Of a DNA stretch of 64,000 nt, positions 48,374 to 58,316 are shown in pieces. Every line of letters begins with the position of its first letter. Position 1 is the first letter of the stretch. The notes beneath the pieces were generated by a model, which saw only the letters and a program-made list of their open reading frames with translations, was not told where the DNA came from and made no database searches. The stretch is taken from assembly GCA_903851305.1 (NCBI GenBank), contig CAINNX010000171.1, positions 17,176 through 81,175 on the forward strand. The letters are read 5' to 3'. The position numbers and the translations under genes are program-made. The stretch is from an uncultured Hyphomicrobiales bacterium. Lineage in GTDB: Bacteria > Pseudomonadota > Alphaproteobacteria > Rhizobiales > Beijerinckiaceae.

Positions 48374-49357
48374 ATGTCATCCAAGCTCGACCAGCTCAAA
48401 TCCATGACCACGATTGTTGCCGACACGGGCGACATGGACTCGATCCGCGCTTTTCAGCCCACTGATTGCACCACCAATCCAACGCTGATCCTCAAAGCTG
48501 CGCAGATGGAGGCTTATAAGCATCTGGTTGATGAAGCGATTGAATGGGGTCGCAGCCATAATGCTGTTACCAGCCAGATCACAGATCGCCTCGCCGTCAA
48601 TTTCGGTGCAGAGCTTGCCAAAATTGTGCCGGGTCGCGTCTCGACCGAAGTCGATGCTGATCTGTCTTTCGATATTGAGGGCATGGTGACCAAGGGTCGC
48701 GCTATTATTGCGGACTATGAAACGCGCGGCGTCGCGCGCGATCGTGTGCTGATCAAGCTGGCGACAACATGGGAAGGTATTCGCGCCTGTGAGATCCTCC
48801 AGCGCGAGGGCATTGACTGCAACATGACGTTGCTCTTTGCCCTGCCGCAGGCCATTGCTGCAGCCGAAGCCGGTGCCTTTCTCATCTCGCCTTTCGTCGG
48901 GCGTATTCTCGACTGGCACGTGAAGGCGAGCGGCAAGACATTTGGGCCTGAAGAAGATCCTGGCGTTTTGTCCGTACGCAACATTTACGCCTATTACAAA
49001 GCCTATGGCATCAAGACTGTAGTGATGGGTGCCTCATTCCGCTCCATGGGCGAGATTGAAGCACTGGCCGGTTGCGACCGCCTGACCATCGCACCTGCGT
49101 TGCTGGAGGAGCTGAAGAAAAGCGAAGGTACGCTGATACGCAAGCTTGATGCAGCACAAGCTACCAAGACAGCACCTGCCAAAATGTCGCTCGATGAAAA
49201 GACATTCCGCTTCCTTATGAATGAAGATACCATGGCAACTGAAAAGCTTGCCGAGGGCATTCGTCTCTTCACAAAGGATCTACGCAGCTTGCGAGAAATG
49301 GTGGCCGGGCGCCTCGAAAACGCGATTGCAGCCGGGCAAGCCGGCCCGCTGCCGTAA
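48374..49357 (+). CDS. tal: Transaldolase (TalB type)
   Basis: MSSKLDQLKSMTTIVADTGDMDSIRAFQPTDCTTNPTLILKAAQ...VLIKLATTWEGIRAC. Confidence 0.97.
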   Translation: MSSKLDQLKSMTTIVADTGDMDSIRAFQPTDCTTNPTLILKAAQMEAYKHLVDEAIEWGRSHNAVTSQITDRLAVNFGAELAKIVPGRVSTEVDADLSFDIEGMVTKGRAIIADYETRGVARDRVLIKLATTWEGIRACEILQREGIDCNMTLLFALPQAIAAAEAGAFLISPFVGRILDWHVKASGKTFGPEEDPGVLSVRNIYAYYKAYGIKTVVMGASFRSMGEIEALAGCDRLTIAPALLEELKKSEGTLIRKLDAAQATKTAPAKMSLDEKTFRFLMNEDTMATEKLAEGIRLFTKDLRSLREMVAGRLENAIAAGQAGPLP

Positions 49358-49366
49358 GACAATAAA

Positions 49367-49393
49367 CCCGCGTCGGCACTTCACCGACACGGG
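49367..49393. terminator. Hairpin between convergent tal and Bug-family gene
   Basis: cccgcgtcgg-cacttca-ccgacacggg (one mismatch). Confidence 0.5.
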
Positions 49394-49405
49394 CGATCTG
49401 TAGAT

Positions 49406-50434
49406 TTACTTGCCTTCTTCCGGATAGGCCTTGCGGATTTTTTCCAACAGCTCCGGCGTGATGTTGGCGACATCCTGCACGAGCTTTTGAACGTCCTCGC
49501 CCTTCATCGGGTCCAGCCCCATGGACAACCGCTCAAGATCAGCTGCAAAGGCCTTGTCCAGCATGGTTGCGTCAAACGAGCGGCGCAAAGCCTCGACACG
49601 ATCATTGGGTGTCTTGGGCGTCGTAAAATAAGAAATCCCGATGTCTGAGGCCGACATAATGGCGGTCAGAATCTGTTTCTTTTCCTGCGTATCAGCGGTC
49701 TCAATGGCGGTTGGCACATTGGGCAATTCCGGCAGACGCTTCAGACCAAATTGTGACAAGACCTGGATGCTGCCATCTTTGAACCAAGATGGCTTGGCCC
49801 CGCGCACAGCTTCATAAGCGGTCGAGTGCCCCTCAACCTCGCCACGCTCCACGGCAAACATGGCCTCATTGGAGCCTTTATAGCCCATCACCAGTTTGAA
49901 TTTGGTGCCCAGCACATTGTTGAGAACGAGCGGATAGATCGACACGGTCGAGCCTGCCCCCGTGCCGCCCAATGTGGCTTCACGCTTCATGGCGTCTTCA
50001 AGTGTTTTCACAGGTGATGTCTTCCAGGTGAAAACAATATTCACCAGCGGACTGACGCGACCAACCCAGGCCAGTTCAGCCGTCTTGAAGCGGACACCAT
50101 TGGTGCCAAGCTTTTCATCCAGCGCAATGGTGGGCGCACCAAGGCCGATCACTGTGCCGTCTTTGGGCGAGGTCGCGTAGATCTGATTGACTGCAAGGAA
50201 AGATCCGGCACCCGGCATGTTGCGCACCACAACTGTCGGATTGCCCGGAATATGCTTGCCTATATGCTGCGCAATCATGCGCGAATAGATGTCGTTGCTG
50301 CCGCCCGTTGCATAGCCAAGCAGAAATTCGACCGTCTTGCCTTTGTAGAATTCCGCCGGGGCCTGCGCTTGCGCGGGCCCTGCAACAAGCAGAGCACCCA
50401 AGGCGCCCGCTGCGAGATTTTTCATAACACGCAT
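49406..50434 (-). CDS. Bug/TctC-family substrate-binding protein
   Basis: Signal peptide, then FYKGKTVEFLLGYATGGSNDIYSRMIAQHIGKHIPGNPTVVVRNMPGAGSF. Confidence 0.87.
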   Translation of the reverse strand: MRVMKNLAAGALGALLVAGPAQAQAPAEFYKGKTVEFLLGYATGGSNDIYSRMIAQHIGKHIPGNPTVVVRNMPGAGSFLAVNQIYATSPKDGTVIGLGAPTIALDEKLGTNGVRFKTAELAWVGRVSPLVNIVFTWKTSPVKTLEDAMKREATLGGTGAGSTVSIYPLVLNNVLGTKFKLVMGYKGSNEAMFAVERGEVEGHSTAYEAVRGAKPSWFKDGSIQVLSQFGLKRLPELPNVPTAIETADTQEKKQILTAIMSASDIGISYFTTPKTPNDRVEALRRSFDATMLDKAFAADLERLSMGLDPMKGEDVQKLVQDVANITPELLEKIRKAYPEEGK

Positions 50435-50595
50435 GTAATCCTCCCAAGCCGCTGAGCCTTGATGGCATGAGCTTGCCTATGCCTTCCCGATAATCGATCT
50501 GGTGGGCGGAATCTACCCCGTGAACAAGCCATTGGGGCAAGCCTGGACCCTATTGCCTTGCACAAGGCGCGCGCCGGGGCCATGTTGGAGGCATC

Positions 50596-51681
50596 ATGGT
50601 CATCAACACTGGACAACCTAATTTCGATGCGGGCGGGCTTGTAGGTCTGAACACGCGCTCGCGTGAGATTTTCCGCTCGATTGTGGATTCCTATCTGGCA
50701 ACCGGCGAGCCGGTTGGCTCTCGCCACCTCTCGCGCCTGCTCCCAATCACGCTTTCGCCAGCTTCCATCCGCAATGTCATGCAGGATCTGGAAGAGTTGG
50801 GCCTCGTCTATGCGCCCCATACTTCGGCTGGTCGCCTGCCCACTGAAACGGGCTTGCGTTTCTTCGTCGACGCGATGCTGGAGTTTGGTGCGCCCTCTGA
50901 CGAAGAGCGCCGAAAAATCGATGCCGAGGTCAAGGCGGCCTCGCAGGACCGCACGCTCGAAGGCGTGCTGACTGAGGCCTCGAGTCTTTTGTCAGGCCTC
51001 ACCCGGGGCGCTGGCGTGGTGCTCACCACCAAAGACAATATCCGTCTCAAACACATTGAATTTGTGCGCCTCGATGAGGGCCGGGCACTCGCCGTGCTCG
51101 TCTCGGAAGACGGGGCGGTGGAAAATCGCATCCTGCAAGTGCCCCATGATCTACCCGCGAGCGCGCTGGTGGAGGCAGGCAATTATCTCAATGCGCGACT
51201 GCGTGGCCGCACTCTGGCCGATGTGCGCACAGAGATTGAATCAGCGCGCCAATCCGCACAATCAGAGCTGCATGAGCTGACGGCCAAACTGGTTGATGCG
51301 GGGCTTGCGAGCTGGGCGGGCTTGGGTGAAAGCCAACAATTGATCGTGCGTGGCCAGGCCAATCTGCTGGAAGATCTGAAAGCGGTGGAAGATCTGGAGC
51401 GCATCCGCCTGCTGTTTGCCGATCTGGAGACCAAAAAAGACGTGATCGACCTGCTTTCCCGCGCAGAGACGGGCGAGGGCGTGCGGATCTTCATCGGCTC
51501 TGAGAACAAGCTCTTTTCGCTCTCCGGCTCTTCCATGATTGCCGCCTCCTTCCGCGACAGCTCCCAGCGCATTGTCGGTGTTCTGGGGGTTATCGGCCCG
51601 ACCCGGCTCAATTATGCCCGCATCGTACCCATGGTCGATTACACGGCCAAAGTCGTCGGCCGCCTGATGCAGGGGCGATAA
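50596..51681 (+). CDS. hrcA: Heat-inducible transcription repressor HrcA
   Basis: [75 protein letters not shown]. Confidence 0.97.
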   Translation: MVINTGQPNFDAGGLVGLNTRSREIFRSIVDSYLATGEPVGSRHLSRLLPITLSPASIRNVMQDLEELGLVYAPHTSAGRLPTETGLRFFVDAMLEFGAPSDEERRKIDAEVKAASQDRTLEGVLTEASSLLSGLTRGAGVVLTTKDNIRLKHIEFVRLDEGRALAVLVSEDGAVENRILQVPHDLPASALVEAGNYLNARLRGRTLADVRTEIESARQSAQSELHELTAKLVDAGLASWAGLGESQQLIVRGQANLLEDLKAVEDLERIRLLFADLETKKDVIDLLSRAETGEGVRIFIGSENKLFSLSGSSMIAASFRDSSQRIVGVLGVIGPTRLNYARIVPMVDYTAKVVGRLMQGR

Positions 51682-51701
51682 AACCATTTTTTGATTGATT
51701 T

Positions 51702-51719
51702 TGTAGTCTATAGGATACA
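51702..51719. promoter_or_regulatory. Imperfect palindrome at the toxin-antitoxin operon start (operator candidate)
   Basis: TGTA-GT-CTATAG-GA-TACA: symmetric TGTA/TACA outer arms around a CTATAG core, ending 2 nt before the toxin ATG. Confidence 0.5.
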
Positions 51720-51721
51720 GA

Positions 51722-52021
51722 ATGTTTGAGATTGAGCAGGCTGAACCGTTTAGACGGTGGCTAGAGGCCCTGCGCGACCAAAACGCATACACACGCATCC
51801 GTATGCAAATCGGCCGCCTGAAATACGGGCAGTTTGGAGACGTTAAGCCGGTCGGCGAAGGCGTTTCGGAAGTGCGTATGCATTTTGGGCCGGGCTATCG
51901 GATCTATTTTTATCGCAGAGCTGAAAAGATCATCGTTTTGCTGGCAGGTGGCGACAAAAGCTCACAGACAGCCGATATCAGACAAGCCATCACATTGAAG
52001 CGTGAAATCGAGAAGTCATGA
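51722..52021 (+). CDS. Type II toxin-antitoxin RelE/ParE-family toxin (HigB-like addiction module killer protein)
   Basis: FEIEQAEPFRRWLEALRDQNAYTRIRMQIGRLKYGQFGDVKPVGEGVSEVRMHFGPGYRIYFYRRAEKIIVLLAGGDKSSQTADI. Confidence 0.93.
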   Translation: MFEIEQAEPFRRWLEALRDQNAYTRIRMQIGRLKYGQFGDVKPVGEGVSEVRMHFGPGYRIYFYRRAEKIIVLLAGGDKSSQTADIRQAITLKREIEKS

Positions 52022-52022
52022 G

Positions 52023-52337
52023 ATGAGCGTTCAAATCACCAAATGGGATCTTGCCGCGACTTTCCGTGACACAGCGGATATGAGCCATTACCTCGATACT
52101 GTGTTGGCAGAAGCCGCCGCGACGGGTGACTATACCCTCCTGCCGGATGCACTCGGAGCCATCGCCCGCGCCAAGGGCATGACTGATATTGCCCGTGAAA
52201 CCGGCCTCTCACGCGAGAGCCTCTACAAGGCCCTCTCAGACGAGGGCAACCCGAGCTTTGCCACGGTGATGAAAGTCCTTCAGGCGCTCTCCATTGAGCT
52301 TCACGCCAAAGCCAAGGACGGCCCGGAGGCCGCCTAA
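52023..52337 (+). CDS. HigA-like antitoxin (HTH addiction module antidote protein)
   Basis: ALGAIARAKGMTDIARETGLSRESLYKALSDEGNPSFATVMKVLQALSIELH; starts 1 nt after the toxin stop. Confidence 0.93.
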   Translation: MSVQITKWDLAATFRDTADMSHYLDTVLAEAAATGDYTLLPDALGAIARAKGMTDIARETGLSRESLYKALSDEGNPSFATVMKVLQALSIELHAKAKDGPEAA

Positions 52338-52406
52338 AGCCACGCGCGACAGGAAAGCCTCCGACGAGCCTTGGAAATCAGGCCCACCCCTGCTATCGAC
52401 TGGCCT

Positions 52407-54212
52407 ATGACCACCCATTCAATCGACAACATCCGCAATTTCTCCATCGTCGCCCACATCGACCACGGCAAGTCGACGCTGGCCGACCGTCTGATCCAGA
52501 CGACCGGCACGCTGGCTGAGCGCGACATGGTCGAGCAAGTGCTCGATTCCATGGACATTGAGCGTGAGCGCGGCATCACGATCAAAGCCCAAACCGTGCG
52601 CCTTGAATATAAGGCGCTGGACGGCAAGACCTATATTCTGAACCTCATGGACACGCCCGGCCACGTCGACTTCGCCTATGAAGTTTCGCGCTCATTGGCG
52701 GCCTGTGAGGGGTCGCTGCTTGTCGTCGACGCCTCGCAAGGTGTGGAAGCCCAGACGCTCGCCAATGTCTACCACGCGCTCGACGCGGGGCATGAGATCG
52801 TGCCTGTGCTTAACAAGATCGATCTGCCCGCGGCGGAACCTGATCGCATCAAACAACAGATCGAAGAAGTCATCGGCCTTGATGCCTCACAGGCCGTGCC
52901 GATCTCAGCCAAGACCGGCATTGGCATTGACCTTGTGCTCGAAGCCATTGTGCAACGCCTGCCAGCGCCTAAAGGTGATGAGACCGCACCACTGAAGGCT
53001 CTGCTGGTGGATTCTTATTACGATGCTTATCTTGGCGTTGTTGTCATTGTGCGCATCATCGACGGCACTTTGAAGAAGGGCCAGAAGATCAAGATGATGG
53101 CGGCTGACGCGCATTATTCAGTCGACAAGATCGGTGTCTTCCGCCCCAAAATGCAAGATGTCACTGAGCTTGGACCCGGTGAAGTCGGGTTCATCACCGC
53201 GCAAATCAAGCAAGTCGCCGATACGCGCGTGGGCGATACGATTACGGATGAAAAGAAAGCCTGCACAGAAGCTCTACCGGGCTTCAAACCAGCGCAGCCC
53301 GTTGTCTTCTGCGGACTGTTTCCCGTTGATGCGGCAGATTTCGATGATCTGCGCGCGGCCATGGGCAAGCTACGCCTCAATGACGCGAGCTTCTCGTATG
53401 AAATGGAAAGCTCTGCAGCGCTGGGCTTTGGTTTCCGCTGCGGGTTCTTGGGCCTGCTGCATCTTGAAATCATTCAGGAGCGTCTGCAGCGCGAATTCAA
53501 TCTCGACCTGATCGCCACCGCGCCTTCCGTCATCTACAAACTCGCGCTCAGCGATGGCACGGATATCGAGCTGCACAATCCCGCTGACATGCCGGATGTG
53601 ATGAAGATTGCCGCGATCAACGAGCCTTGGATCCGCGCAACCATCCTCACCCCAGATGAATATCTAGGTTCTGTGCTGAAACTCTGCCAGGACAGACGTG
53701 GAACACAGATTGATCTGAACTATGTCGGCAAGCGCGCCATGGTGACTTATGACCTGCCGCTGAATGAAGTTGTCTTCGATTTTTACGACCGCTTGAAGTC
53801 GATCTCGAAGGGCTATGCGAGCTTCGACTATAACATCAGCGATTATCGCGAGGGTGACCTCGTGAAAATGTCGATCCTCGTCAATGCCGAGCCAGTCGAT
53901 GCGCTGTCCATGCTGGTCCATCGCACGCGCGCCGAAAACCGCGGCCGCGCGATGGTTGAAAAGCTGAAAGACCTCATCCCGCCGCACATGTTCCAGATCC
54001 CGATCCAGGCAGCGATCGGCGGCAAGATCATTGCGCGTGAAACCGTGCGCGCGCTACGCAAGGACGTGACCGCCAAGTGCTACGGCGGCGACGCGTCGCG
54101 TAAGCGCAAGCTGCTCGACAAGCAGAAAGAGGGCAAAAAGCGCATGCGCCAATTCGGCAAGGTGGAGATTCCGCAGGAAGCCTTCATCGCCGCTTTGAAG
54201 ATGGACAGCTGA
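52407..54212 (+). CDS. lepA: Elongation factor 4 (LepA)
   Basis: [58 protein letters not shown]; full LepA length. Confidence 0.98.
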   Translation: MTTHSIDNIRNFSIVAHIDHGKSTLADRLIQTTGTLAERDMVEQVLDSMDIERERGITIKAQTVRLEYKALDGKTYILNLMDTPGHVDFAYEVSRSLAACEGSLLVVDASQGVEAQTLANVYHALDAGHEIVPVLNKIDLPAAEPDRIKQQIEEVIGLDASQAVPISAKTGIGIDLVLEAIVQRLPAPKGDETAPLKALLVDSYYDAYLGVVVIVRIIDGTLKKGQKIKMMAADAHYSVDKIGVFRPKMQDVTELGPGEVGFITAQIKQVADTRVGDTITDEKKACTEALPGFKPAQPVVFCGLFPVDAADFDDLRAAMGKLRLNDASFSYEMESSAALGFGFRCGFLGLLHLEIIQERLQREFNLDLIATAPSVIYKLALSDGTDIELHNPADMPDVMKIAAINEPWIRATILTPDEYLGSVLKLCQDRRGTQIDLNYVGKRAMVTYDLPLNEVVFDFYDRLKSISKGYASFDYNISDYREGDLVKMSILVNAEPVDALSMLVHRTRAENRGRAMVEKLKDLIPPHMFQIPIQAAIGGKIIARETVRALRKDVTAKCYGGDASRKRKLLDKQKEGKKRMRQFGKVEIPQEAFIAALKMDS

Positions 54213-54340
54213 GCAAAGCACCTGACAGCTGGTTCTCGCCCCTTGGTGTGATAGCGAAAACGTCAGAAACGGGCATCTGTTCGCCGGGCCTTGTTCGTGG
54301 CATGCTGGAACCAGCACATGAATTTTCGAGGCGCGCACGA

Positions 54341-55174
54341 ATGAAAAATATTCTGGTTCCGGTCGAAACCCATTCAGCCATAGATTCCGTTCTGCAGATC
54401 GCTTTGCTGGCAGCGCGCCGCTTTGATTCCTACGTCGAGGGCATGCCGCTGGGCCCTGACTTGCCTGATCTGGTTGCTTTCGACATGCCGGTCAGTTGGA
54501 GCATGGCAGACCAGAACACCTGGAAAGAATTGGCCGATGAAGGCCATGAGCGGTTTGCCAGTGTCATGCGAGCGGCAGGTTTGGCCGAGCGTGGGCAAAG
54601 CCACCAGCAGCCCTCCTTCGGCTGGACAGGCGAGAGCGCTTTTGGCGAGAGTCAGATCGGCTCTTATGCGCGCATCTTCGATTGCTCTGTGCTGGGTCGC
54701 CCGGGCCCTGAACGTGGTGATCCGCGCATGGCCACCGCAGAGACGGTTTTGTTTGAAAGCGGCAAGCCGATCATTTTAGCGCCACCCAAAACACCAGAGA
54801 AGATGGGCGACACAGTTGTCATTGCCTGGAACAACAGTGTCGAGACTGCGCGCGCCAGCGCCATGGCCATGCCCTTCCTGAAGAAGGCGCAAAAAGTCAT
54901 CGTCATGACGGTCGAGGAATTCCGCTCCGAAGGCCCAGCCGGCGATCTCTATGCCGAAATGCTGCGCAATCATGGAATCAATGCCGAATTTATTCTGCGC
55001 AATGCCAAACACCGCAACAGCGGTGAAGCGGTGTTGCGTGGGGCTGAAGCCTTGGGCGCCGATCTGCTGATCAAAGGCGCTTACACGCAAAGCCGCCTGC
55101 GCCAGATGTTCTTTGGCGGCGCGACCAGCCACATTATGAACTTTGCTGAAATTCCGGTTTTGATGACGAGCTAA
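54341..55174 (+). CDS. Universal stress protein (UspA family)
   Basis: MKNILVPVETHSAIDSVLQIALLAARRF...GAEALGADLLIKGAYTQSRLRQMFFGGATSHIMNFAEIPVLM. Confidence 0.87.
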   Translation: MKNILVPVETHSAIDSVLQIALLAARRFDSYVEGMPLGPDLPDLVAFDMPVSWSMADQNTWKELADEGHERFASVMRAAGLAERGQSHQQPSFGWTGESAFGESQIGSYARIFDCSVLGRPGPERGDPRMATAETVLFESGKPIILAPPKTPEKMGDTVVIAWNNSVETARASAMAMPFLKKAQKVIVMTVEEFRSEGPAGDLYAEMLRNHGINAEFILRNAKHRNSGEAVLRGAEALGADLLIKGAYTQSRLRQMFFGGATSHIMNFAEIPVLMTS

Positions 55175-55177
55175 AGT

Positions 55178-56683
55178 TCAGACGCGGCGCATCGGATTGG
55201 TCCAAGCCAGGATCGATCCGATCGTTGTGATGCCAGACAATGTCAGAAACGCCACACGAAAAGCGGCTGTCACTTCTTCGGTGACGGCCAGTCGGCGCAT
55301 CGGCGACAGATCCGCCAGCGCCGCATGCGCATCCTGCAAAATAGCCCCGAACAATTTGGCGGCTTCCGGATCGCGCGTCGCCAATGTGGCAAACAGGATT
55401 GTGCTGATCGTTGCGGTCCCCAGCGATGCCCCAATCGAACGCGAGAGCTGCACAGAGCTGGAAGCCTGTCCCAATTGTTTGGGACCTGCCGCTGTTTGCA
55501 CGGTTACCTGTGCCACACCCATCACCGAGCCCATGGTGAAGCAATTGAACCAAAGCAAGAAGGCCAATTGCACCGTCGAAAAGCTCTGCCCGTAAAGCGC
55601 AAATACGACCAAACTGATACTGGTAAACATCAGCGTTATAGAGGGGACGATCATGGTCTTGCCGGTGCGCGTCACGATGCGCCCCGTCACAATCGAGCCA
55701 GACCCCACACCGGCAGTGATGGCCAAAAGCACAGTCGAAATATCGCCCGCGCTAGCTTGATGCACGGCACGCAAATAAAGCGGCATAAAAGCCACCAATG
55801 AGACGAGTGTTGCACCGTGACACGCCGCCATGAGATCGGCGCGCCAGATGGCTGCCTGACGCAACAGCCGCACAGGCAACAGTGGCGAGGGTGTTGAAAA
55901 TTCCCGCCGCATCAACAAGGCAAAAGACACAACAGCTACCACCAAAAGCGTGATGATAAGCGGTCGACGTGCAACATCAAAAGCACGCACCTGATCCATG
56001 GCCAACAAAATCGGAACGACAACGCCAGCAAAGAAAATCAAACCCGGAAAATCAAATTGCCAACCTGCCTGATGATTGCCTGGTCGCGCTTTGAGGCGCA
56101 GCGTCAAAGCAAAAGCAATCATCGCGGTTGGCACATGCAAAAGGAAAACAGCGCGCCATCCGAAAAGATCGGTCATAAAGGCACCTGCAATAGGGCCGAA
56201 AGCTGATGCAGTGACAGCAATGCCTGCGAGATAGCCTTGAAATTGTCCGCGTTGGCGCGGCGGCACGGCTTCGCCGATCAAGGCTTGTGAGAGCACCATC
56301 AAGCCGCCGCCGCCAAGGCCCTGCAAAAAGCGTGTGCCCGCCAGAATCCAGATGCTCGGCGCTAATGTGCAACCAATGCAGGCACAGATGTAGATTCCCA
56401 GCGCGATGAACATGAAGCGACGACGGCCATAAATATCACCGAGATAACCATAGACGGGGGCCGCTAGCGTCACTGCGATCAGATAGCCAATGACCGCCCA
56501 TGAGACGCGCTCCACCTCACCCAAGGCCGCCGCGATGGAGGGTAGCGCACTCGCCACAATGGTCTGGTCGCTCATGGCGATGAACATCGGCAGCATGATC
56601 GAGGGGAAAACCGTGAAGAACAGCTGACGTGTGCTGAGTTTGGCCTCGGGAGGCGCGGCGGGAATATCGGTGCCGCTGGTCAA
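55178..56683 (-). CDS. MFS transporter, DHA2 (EmrB/QacA) type
   Basis: SDQTIVASALPSIAAALGEVERVSWAVIGYLIAVTLAAPVYGYLGDIYGRRRFMFIAL; about 14 hydrophobic segments. Confidence 0.9.
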   Translation of the reverse strand: MTSGTDIPAAPPEAKLSTRQLFFTVFPSIMLPMFIAMSDQTIVASALPSIAAALGEVERVSWAVIGYLIAVTLAAPVYGYLGDIYGRRRFMFIALGIYICACIGCTLAPSIWILAGTRFLQGLGGGGLMVLSQALIGEAVPPRQRGQFQGYLAGIAVTASAFGPIAGAFMTDLFGWRAVFLLHVPTAMIAFALTLRLKARPGNHQAGWQFDFPGLIFFAGVVVPILLAMDQVRAFDVARRPLIITLLVVAVVSFALLMRREFSTPSPLLPVRLLRQAAIWRADLMAACHGATLVSLVAFMPLYLRAVHQASAGDISTVLLAITAGVGSGSIVTGRIVTRTGKTMIVPSITLMFTSISLVVFALYGQSFSTVQLAFLLWFNCFTMGSVMGVAQVTVQTAAGPKQLGQASSSVQLSRSIGASLGTATISTILFATLATRDPEAAKLFGAILQDAHAALADLSPMRRLAVTEEVTAAFRVAFLTLSGITTIGSILAWTNPMRRV

Positions 56684-56710
56684 GGTCTACCTCTTGGATG
56701 GGGGAATCAG

Positions 56711-56728
56711 AGGCTCTGTTTAGAGCCT
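56711..56728. promoter_or_regulatory. Perfect hairpin in the MFS/modA divergent region
   Basis: AGGCTCT-gttt-AGAGCCT. Confidence 0.4.
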
Positions 56729-56821
56729 GACCATGACATAGGGCGCAGGGACGGCGCGCCAAGTCAATTGGCGCATGATGCGGCATCAGACGCAGCAAAC
56801 ATGCTTGCCAAGTCAGACAGG

Positions 56822-56845
56822 CGCTATATCCTAGAAGATATAACG
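56822..56845. promoter_or_regulatory. ModE-type Mo-box upstream of modA
   Basis: CGCTATAT-N8-ATATAACG, near-perfect palindrome ending 8 nt before the modA ATG. Confidence 0.7.
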
Positions 56846-56853
56846 AGACCCCC

Positions 56854-57627
56854 ATGATCAACCGTCGTGCCCTTTTGACCCTCACCGCCTGCGCGAGCCT
56901 CGCGAGCCCGACCCGCGCGCAGCAGGTCAGCCGCCTGACGGTCTTTGCCGCCGCCAGCCTGAAAGAGGCGCTGGAGGCCATTGCCGTCGCCTATGGATCT
57001 AAAGGCAGGCCGGCGCCCGTCCTGTCGTTTGCAGGCTCTAACCAGCTTGCCCGGCAGATAGACCAAGGGGCTCCGGCCGATCTCTTTATCTCCGCAGATG
57101 AGGATTGGATGAACTGGCTGGCGGAGCGCAAACTGATCGTGCCCACCAGCCGCCTCGACCTTCTGGGCAATCGGCTGGTGTTGGTGGCACCGTCCGGCGG
57201 TGCACCTGTCACGATCAACGCAAAGCTTGATCTGACGGGTCTGCTCAAAGGTGGCCGCCTCGCTCTGCCTGACCCGCAAGCCGTGCCCGCTGGCAAATAT
57301 GCCAAAGCAGCCCTCATGCAACTTGGTCTTTTCGAGTCCATCAAAGACAAAATTGTCGGCACAGAAAATGTCCGCATGGCCTTGATGCTGGTGGCACGCG
57401 GCGAAGCCCCGCTTGGCATTGTCTATGCGACTGACGCGATGGCTGACAACAAGGTCAGTGTGATCGGCACATTTCCCTCTGATGCACATCCGCCCATCAT
57501 CTATCCTGCAGCACTGACCACCACTGCAAGGTTGGATGCGTCCGACTTTCTTGAATTTATCACAAGCCCGCGCGCGCAGGCCATCTTCACTGAGCGCGGA
57601 TTTACCCCCCTTGTGAGCGCCAGATGA
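56854..57627 (+). CDS. modA: Molybdate ABC transporter substrate-binding protein
   Basis: LTVFAAASLKEALEAIAVAYGSKG...SFAGSNQLARQIDQGAPADLFISADEDWMNWL. Confidence 0.95.
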   Translation: MINRRALLTLTACASLASPTRAQQVSRLTVFAAASLKEALEAIAVAYGSKGRPAPVLSFAGSNQLARQIDQGAPADLFISADEDWMNWLAERKLIVPTSRLDLLGNRLVLVAPSGGAPVTINAKLDLTGLLKGGRLALPDPQAVPAGKYAKAALMQLGLFESIKDKIVGTENVRMALMLVARGEAPLGIVYATDAMADNKVSVIGTFPSDAHPPIIYPAALTTTARLDASDFLEFITSPRAQAIFTERGFTPLVSAR

Positions 57628-58316
57628 ATCTCTCCCTCGCCGACATCACCGCCATCTGGCTCAGCCTGAAAATCGCCTCTGTCGCAACATTGGTGAGTCT
57701 GCCCTTTGCCATTGCTGTGGCTTGGCTGCTCGCGCGGTGTGAGTTTTTTGGCAAGTCGGTAATCAATGGCCTTGTGCATTTGCCGCTCGTCTTGCCACCT
57801 GTCGTCACCGGCTATTTGCTCTTGATCGGATTTGGCAAACAAGGCCCTATCGGCGAGCTGCTCGAGTCATGTTGCGGGATTGTCATGTCGTTCCGCTGGA
57901 CGGGCGCGGCACTGGCTTGCGCCATTATGGCTTTTCCTTTGAGCGTGCGCGCCATTCGCCTGGCGCTTGAATCAGTCGACACAAAATTGGAAGCCGCCGC
58001 CAGCACATTGGGCGCAACGCCCTGGCATGTGTTTGCAACAATCACTGTCCCACTGGCCTTTCCTGGCATTCTGGCAGGCGCTGTTTTAGGCTTTGCAAAA
58101 GCTTTGGGTGAGTTTGGTGCCACCATCACCTTTGTCTCCAATATTCCAGGCGAAACACAGACCATTGCGACCGCCATTTATGGCCACACGCAATCACCCG
58201 GCGGTGATGCGCCTGCATTGCAATTGACCATGATCTCTGTGGCGATTGCCATGATCGCATTGATTGCATCAGAAATGCTGGCACGGCGTGTGTCACGAAA
58301 GGCGGCAGACCTATGA
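57624..58316 (+). CDS. modB: Molybdate ABC transporter permease
   Basis: IWLSLKIASVATLVSLPFAIAVAWLLAR...LPLVLPPVVTGYLLL...FAKALGEFGATITFVSNIPGETQT. Confidence 0.95.
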   Translation: MNLSLADITAIWLSLKIASVATLVSLPFAIAVAWLLARCEFFGKSVINGLVHLPLVLPPVVTGYLLLIGFGKQGPIGELLESCCGIVMSFRWTGAALACAIMAFPLSVRAIRLALESVDTKLEAAASTLGATPWHVFATITVPLAFPGILAGAVLGFAKALGEFGATITFVSNIPGETQTIATAIYGHTQSPGGDAPALQLTMISVAIAMIALIASEMLARRVSRKAADL

